Assembly (NCBI GenBank): GCA_017302715.1
Contig: JAFLCD010000003.1
Span: 1 to 64,000, forward strand
From: Deltaproteobacteria bacterium
GTDB taxonomy: Bacteria; Bdellovibrionota; UBA2394
Length of the DNA: 64,000 bases
Direction: 5' to 3'
The position numbers and the translations under genes were made by a program. Each line of letters begins with the position of its first letter. Position 1 is the stretch's first letter. The notes below the pieces were generated by a model, which was not told the origin of the DNA, did not search any database, and was given only the letters and a program-made list of their open reading frames with translations. This document shows, one piece after another, positions 60,509 through 64,000 of this stretch.

Positions 60509-60874
60509 ATGAAAAATCAGTCTCTTCTTTTATCAATTGGAATGGGGCTGATTTTTTTTTCGGCATGCACAAGTTCATCCAGTGATGATTTAGATCTTGT
60601 AGGAAAAACTCCCGAGCAAACCAAGCTCATCATGCGCGGTAAAACCATTTACTCTGCTGTCTGCACATCTTGTCATGGTCTCAATCCAAAAGTGGATGGG
60701 TCTCTCGGGCCCGCCATAGCAGGTTCTTCACTTGAGCTTCTTGAATCTCGTGTTCTTTTTGCAAAATATCCAGAGGGCTACAAGCCGAAGCGAGACACTC
60801 ATGCGATGCTTGCGCTTCCGCAATTCAAAAGCGAGATTCCGGCTTTGCACGCGTATTTAAATGCTCTCAAATAA
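60509..60874 (+). CDS. Cytochrome c lipoprotein, partner of the PuuD-like protein
   Basis: With the ATG at 60509 the protein has 121 residues. It has a lipoprotein signal (LIFFSAC, Cys at about 20) and one heme-binding motif CTSCH (about 52-56), with a possible axial Met in HAMLALP (about 99). The tail is a class I cytochrome c. It would take electrons from the PuuD-like protein and stay anchored to a membrane. A longer start at 60491 lies inside the previous gene and is rejected. It overlaps the ABC exporter gene by 14 bp. Confidence 0.87.
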   Translation: MKNQSLLLSIGMGLIFFSACTSSSSDDLDLVGKTPEQTKLIMRGKTIYSAVCTSCHGLNPKVDGSLGPAIAGSSLELLESRVLFAKYPEGYKPKRDTHAMLALPQFKSEIPALHAYLNALK

Positions 60875-62654
60875 TTTGCTGACTCATAAAAAAGTCGTTT
60901 GGGCGAACCGTTATAATTTGCTCAAAGGAACTTGCAGTCTGATCTATTGCGATCTGATCGTTTTCACTTTGCCTTATTTAATTAAACTCGCGATCGATTC
61001 GCTGCAAGGCAATGCGCTTCCTCAGTGGATTCCAGCTTATTGGCGAAATCTGCCTCCGCTAGGATTTTTATTTTCACTTTGTTTTCTTTATCTCGGAGCT
61101 TCTGCTGCGATGGCCTACGGCCGCTATTGGTGGAGAGTCTTTTTTATTTGGTCGACGTTTCCACTTTTTCACAAAATCCGAATGGATTTTTTCAAACATC
61201 TGATGTCGCTCGATCGAGAATTTTTTAAATCTCACAAAGTAGGAGATTTATTATCAGCACTTACGAATGACACCGAGAATGTTCGTAACACTCTTGCCAT
61301 CGGGGGTTTGATGGCTGTTGATGCGAGCATTTATTTTATTTTATTTCCTATTTTACTTTGGCAGTTGGATTCGCAGCTCACGTTGATGGTTGTCATTCCG
61401 CTTTTTCTCTCATCGTTCATTGCGATTTTTTTAAGCGAGAAACTTTCGGCTCGTTATGAACGTGTTCAAAATATCACCGGAGATTTAAGCGCAAGAGCTT
61501 TTGAAATGTGCTCGGGTGTACGTGTCATCAAGGCTTTTCGAAAAGAAAAAGATGCGCACGCGACATTTGGAAATGAAAGTCGAAAATTAAGAAATGAATC
61601 TTTAGAAGTAGCTCGCTATCAAAGCTTGTTTGTTCCGGGTATGGATTTTATTTTGGGAATGGCACTTTGCTTTGCGCTTTTTTATGGAGGCTTTCAAGTT
61701 ATCCAAAATAAAATGCCGCTATCTAATTTCGTCGCCTTTCAACTTTATCTTGTGCATATGGATTGGCCGATGATGGCCTTTGGATGGTTCATTCAACTTT
61801 ATCGGCAATCTCAAGCCTCGCAAAAGCGCGTGCAAGTATTGCAGCTTATTTCAAATCCTTTAGAGCCAAAATCTATCGATCAGTTCAAGTCGACATCAGA
61901 TGTAAATTCCATTTTTGAAATTCAAAATATTTCTTATAAATATCCTGAACAACTTCAAAATTTGTTTCATCAGCTCGATTTATCTTTCTCCGAGAATAAG
62001 TGGATCGGACTGACAGGCCCTGTTGGCTCAGGCAAAACGACGCTACTTGAACTTTTATCTCGTCAAAGAGATCCGACAGCGGGAGATATTTTCTTTAAAG
62101 GTGAGAATTTAAAATCAAAGTCTCCTCAAGATTGGGCTGAGAAAATTCTCTACATTCCTCAAGAGACGTTTTTATTTTCTCGATCGATTCGAAAAAATAT
62201 TACCTTGGGAATGAAGAAGCCTCCACAAGATGATTCTCTATGGGAATTACTTTCGGATTTAAGTTTTGATGCTGAAATTTTAAAGGAGCGCGGCGGTCTT
62301 GAGGTTCGACTGGGAGAAAGAGGGGCTAATCTTTCAGGAGGTCAGCGCCAAAGAGTTTCAATCGGTCGAGCTATCATTCGTCAGCGAGAAGTTTATTTAT
62401 TTGATGATTTATTTTCTCATGTGGATGCTGAGACAGAATCAAAACTTATTCGAGCGTTGAAAAAAAGAATCAGTCCGGATGCTTTTGTTGTGATGGTCTC
62501 ACAGCGAATCGAAACGCTTCTTCAATGCGAGCAGCTGATTGTGCTCAATGAAACTGGAGCTGAATTTTATCCATCCTCTCAAGAGGCGATCGAGCAAAGC
62601 CTTTTTATGAAAAGACTTTTAGAGTTGCAAAATCTTGGAAGGAAAAGTGCGTGA
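60861..62654 (+). CDS. ABC exporter half-transporter (degenerate nucleotide site)
   Basis: The 597-residue protein has six membrane helices (about 20-310) and an ATPase domain. Walker A GPVGSGKTT is at about 386-394, signature LSGGQRQR at about 490-497 and Walker B YLFDDLFSHVD at about 511-521. The catalytic Glu after Walker B is Asp, as in the degenerate site of heterodimeric exporters such as TM287/288 and MdlAB. The second half-transporter follows at once with GTGA overlap. Substrate unknown (lipids, peptides or drugs are possible). It overlaps the cytochrome gene by 14 bp. Confidence 0.91.
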   Translation: MLSNNLLTHKKVVWANRYNLLKGTCSLIYCDLIVFTLPYLIKLAIDSLQGNALPQWIPAYWRNLPPLGFLFSLCFLYLGASAAMAYGRYWWRVFFIWSTFPLFHKIRMDFFKHLMSLDREFFKSHKVGDLLSALTNDTENVRNTLAIGGLMAVDASIYFILFPILLWQLDSQLTLMVVIPLFLSSFIAIFLSEKLSARYERVQNITGDLSARAFEMCSGVRVIKAFRKEKDAHATFGNESRKLRNESLEVARYQSLFVPGMDFILGMALCFALFYGGFQVIQNKMPLSNFVAFQLYLVHMDWPMMAFGWFIQLYRQSQASQKRVQVLQLISNPLEPKSIDQFKSTSDVNSIFEIQNISYKYPEQLQNLFHQLDLSFSENKWIGLTGPVGSGKTTLLELLSRQRDPTAGDIFFKGENLKSKSPQDWAEKILYIPQETFLFSRSIRKNITLGMKKPPQDDSLWELLSDLSFDAEILKERGGLEVRLGERGANLSGGQRQRVSIGRAIIRQREVYLFDDLFSHVDAETESKLIRALKKRISPDAFVVMVSQRIETLLQCEQLIVLNETGAEFYPSSQEAIEQSLFMKRLLELQNLGRKSA

Positions 62655-64000
62655 AACCTTCTGCTTTTAAGCATTTATTTCAGCTGCTTTATCCTTATCG
62701 CTTTCACGTCTTTCTTTCGTTTTTTTTGACGTTATTTCCCGCGTATTTTGCGGTTTGGAACCCGTTTTTGATTGGAAAATTAATTGATGATGGCTTAGTC
62801 GCAAGGGATCAGAATCAACTTATCATTTATGCGAGTCTTGTCTTGGCTTGTCGTATCTTTTTATTTTTCTCAAATGCATTAGTGAATTATTGCTTAAGCG
62901 CGTTTGGATTACAGATTTTGGTGGATTACCGCGATCAACTTTTGAAGAAGATTTTATCTTATCCGATTTCATTTTTTGATCGAATGTCTTCTGGCCAGCT
63001 GACTACGCGCCTCACGAACGATATTAATTCGCTTCAAGAATTGTTTGCGACAGCACTTGTTCCGCTCATCGGAAATGCCTTTTTAATTTTAGGTGTGATC
63101 ATTGGAATGTTTGTCATCAATTGGAAGCTGGCGATCATTAGTATTTTAGTAGTTCCACTTTTATTTTGGATAACTGCGGTTTTTAATCCACGCATTCGAA
63201 GAAGATTTGGAGTGATGCGCCAGGCACTTTCAAATTTAAATTCTTTTTCCGCTGAGAGTTTGTCGGGCAGTCGAGATATTCAAGTTTTTTCAGCGCAAGA
63301 AAGTAATCTAAAAGAATTCGAAACTCTTTCTAAAAAGTTGCAGGTTAAATTTGTTCATGCCGTTAGAGAGTATGCTTTTTACAATCCGATTGTTCCATTC
63401 ATCAATTCGCTCATGGATGTTTTAATCATCGCCGTTGGTGGTTGGATGGTTTTTCATGGGCAAATGAGCGTCGGAGAAGTAGTCGCTTTTCTCACCTATG
63501 CTTCAAATTTCAATGGGCCTGTTCGAGAAATTTCAGAAAAATTCACAGTTTTTCAACAGGCGATGGCTTCGGTGGATAGACTCATGGAAATTTCAAACTT
63601 CGAGTCTGAACCCGACGCCGGAAACAAAGTAGCGCCAGATTTTTCTCGTATCGAATTTCAGAACATAGAATTTTCGTATGCGGGATCTAAAACTCCTGCC
63701 GTTACTCATCTGAATATTAAAATAAATAAAGGTGAAAAAATTGCTCTGCTTGGTGAAACGGGCTCAGGAAAAACGACTACTTGTTCACTTCTGATGCGAT
63801 TCTATGAACCAAGTTCCGGAAAAATTCTTATCGATGATCTGAATCTCAGTGAAATTTCTTTAGACTCTTGGCGCGCTCAAATAGGTTGGGTGTCTCAAGA
63901 TGTTACTTTGTTTTCGACGACTCTCAGAGAGAACTTAAGTTTTTTTGATTCCTCTATTTCGGATGAGGAAATTTGGAATGCTTTAGAATTTGTTCAATTG
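62651..64000 (+). CDS. ABC exporter half-transporter, partner (truncated by window edge)
   Basis: The frame is open from the GTG at 62651 to the end of the window (450 codons). The start overlaps the previous stop as GTGA. The N-terminal membrane domain is typical (PSAFKHLFQLLYPYRFHVFLSF, then LVDYRDQLLKKILSYPISFFDRMSSGQLTTRLTNDINSLQE). The ATPase begins near residue 330 with Walker A GETGSGKTTT (about 367) and a Q-loop WVSQDVTLF. The signature and Walker B lie beyond the edge. It forms the heterodimer with the preceding subunit and would carry the competent site. Confidence 0.9.
   Translation, partial: MKPSAFKHLFQLLYPYRFHVFLSFFLTLFPAYFAVWNPFLIGKLIDDGLVARDQNQLIIYASLVLACRIFLFFSNALVNYCLSAFGLQILVDYRDQLLKKILSYPISFFDRMSSGQLTTRLTNDINSLQELFATALVPLIGNAFLILGVIIGMFVINWKLAIISILVVPLLFWITAVFNPRIRRRFGVMRQALSNLNSFSAESLSGSRDIQVFSAQESNLKEFETLSKKLQVKFVHAVREYAFYNPIVPFINSLMDVLIIAVGGWMVFHGQMSVGEVVAFLTYASNFNGPVREISEKFTVFQQAMASVDRLMEISNFESEPDAGNKVAPDFSRIEFQNIEFSYAGSKTPAVTHLNIKINKGEKIALLGETGSGKTTTCSLLMRFYEPSSGKILIDDLNLSEISLDSWRAQIGWVSQDVTLFSTTLRENLSFFDSSISDEEIWNALEFVQL

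Noticed and set aside
1-64000. CRISPR arrays, insertion sequences and prophage genes
   Set aside because: I see no regularly spaced repeats, transposase motifs or phage structural genes anywhere in the window.

Overview
This window looks like chromosomal DNA from a Gram-negative, AT-leaning bacterium (roughly 40% GC by eye). It carries an Omp85 barrel, Tol, LolD/YbbA-type, Pqi/MCE and FtsEX envelope systems, many predicted lipoproteins and secreted proteins, and a Bdellovibrionota-type TIGR02147 regulator. My best guess is a member of Bdellovibrionota or a related 'deltaproteobacterial' lineage. This is an inference from gene content, not from a 16S gene. Genes are densely packed, often with 1-32 bp overlaps, and no gap between genes exceeds 300 bp. 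I see no insertion sequence, prophage or CRISPR array.

Layout. 1-4.4 kb: the end of an Omp85 protein, then on the minus strand tolQ-tolR-tolA-tolB followed by a Ppx/GppA phosphatase. 4.4-11 kb (plus): ftsE-ftsX, a secreted coiled-coil protein, a CtpA-type protease and a giant helical protein, a cell-division/cell-wall unit. 11-14.7 kb: a secreted unknown, xseA, an MBL hydrolase and an O-methyltransferase with a perfect 24-bp palindrome at its start. 14.7-21 kb (minus): nuoB-nuoCD-nuoE-nuoF-nuoG-nuoI, the peripheral arm of complex I only, closed by a strong terminator. 21.1-21.7 kb: tRNA-His(GTG) and a RelBE/ParDE-like toxin-antitoxin pair with a clear promoter and operator. 21.7-27.4 kb (minus): a periplasmic DJ-1-like protein, a VOC protein, a dCMP deaminase, and the tesA-ybbA-ybbP cluster. 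27.4-30.6 kb: signalling genes (lone receiver, membrane-bound AraC regulator) and small proteins. 30.6-38 kb: a run of secreted or regulatory genes of unknown role: a CPT-like kinase, a papain-like secreted protein, an HEXXH lipoprotein, a TIGR02147 regulator and a 1,174-residue secreted protein with a hydrophobic segment and coiled coil.

38-38.1 kb holds a structured, tRNA-shaped RNA element on the minus strand that does not fold into a normal tRNA. 38.1-46.5 kb: rlmB-carbonic anhydrase-murJ, pqiA/MCE, a double cNMP-binding protein, corA, an AlkZ-related protein and a secreted protein with kinase-like motifs. 46.5-53.7 kb: a FapA-family protein with five tandem N-terminal repeats divergent from a PilZ protein, then a secreted His/Cys (DUF4347-like) protein, an outer-membrane barrel and an unknown. 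53.7-64 kb: a hybrid histidine kinase, a tandem pair of paralogous membrane proteins of unknown family, a PuuD-like membrane protein with a separate cytochrome c lipoprotein, and a heterodimeric ABC exporter cut by the window edge.

The most unusual items are the tRNA-like RNA at 37.98-38.09 kb, the five-repeat FapA protein, the secreted-protein cluster around TIGR02147, the FtsEX operon whose EnvC-position gene has no LytM domain, the split PuuD, and the tandem membrane paralogs at 56-59.7 kb.
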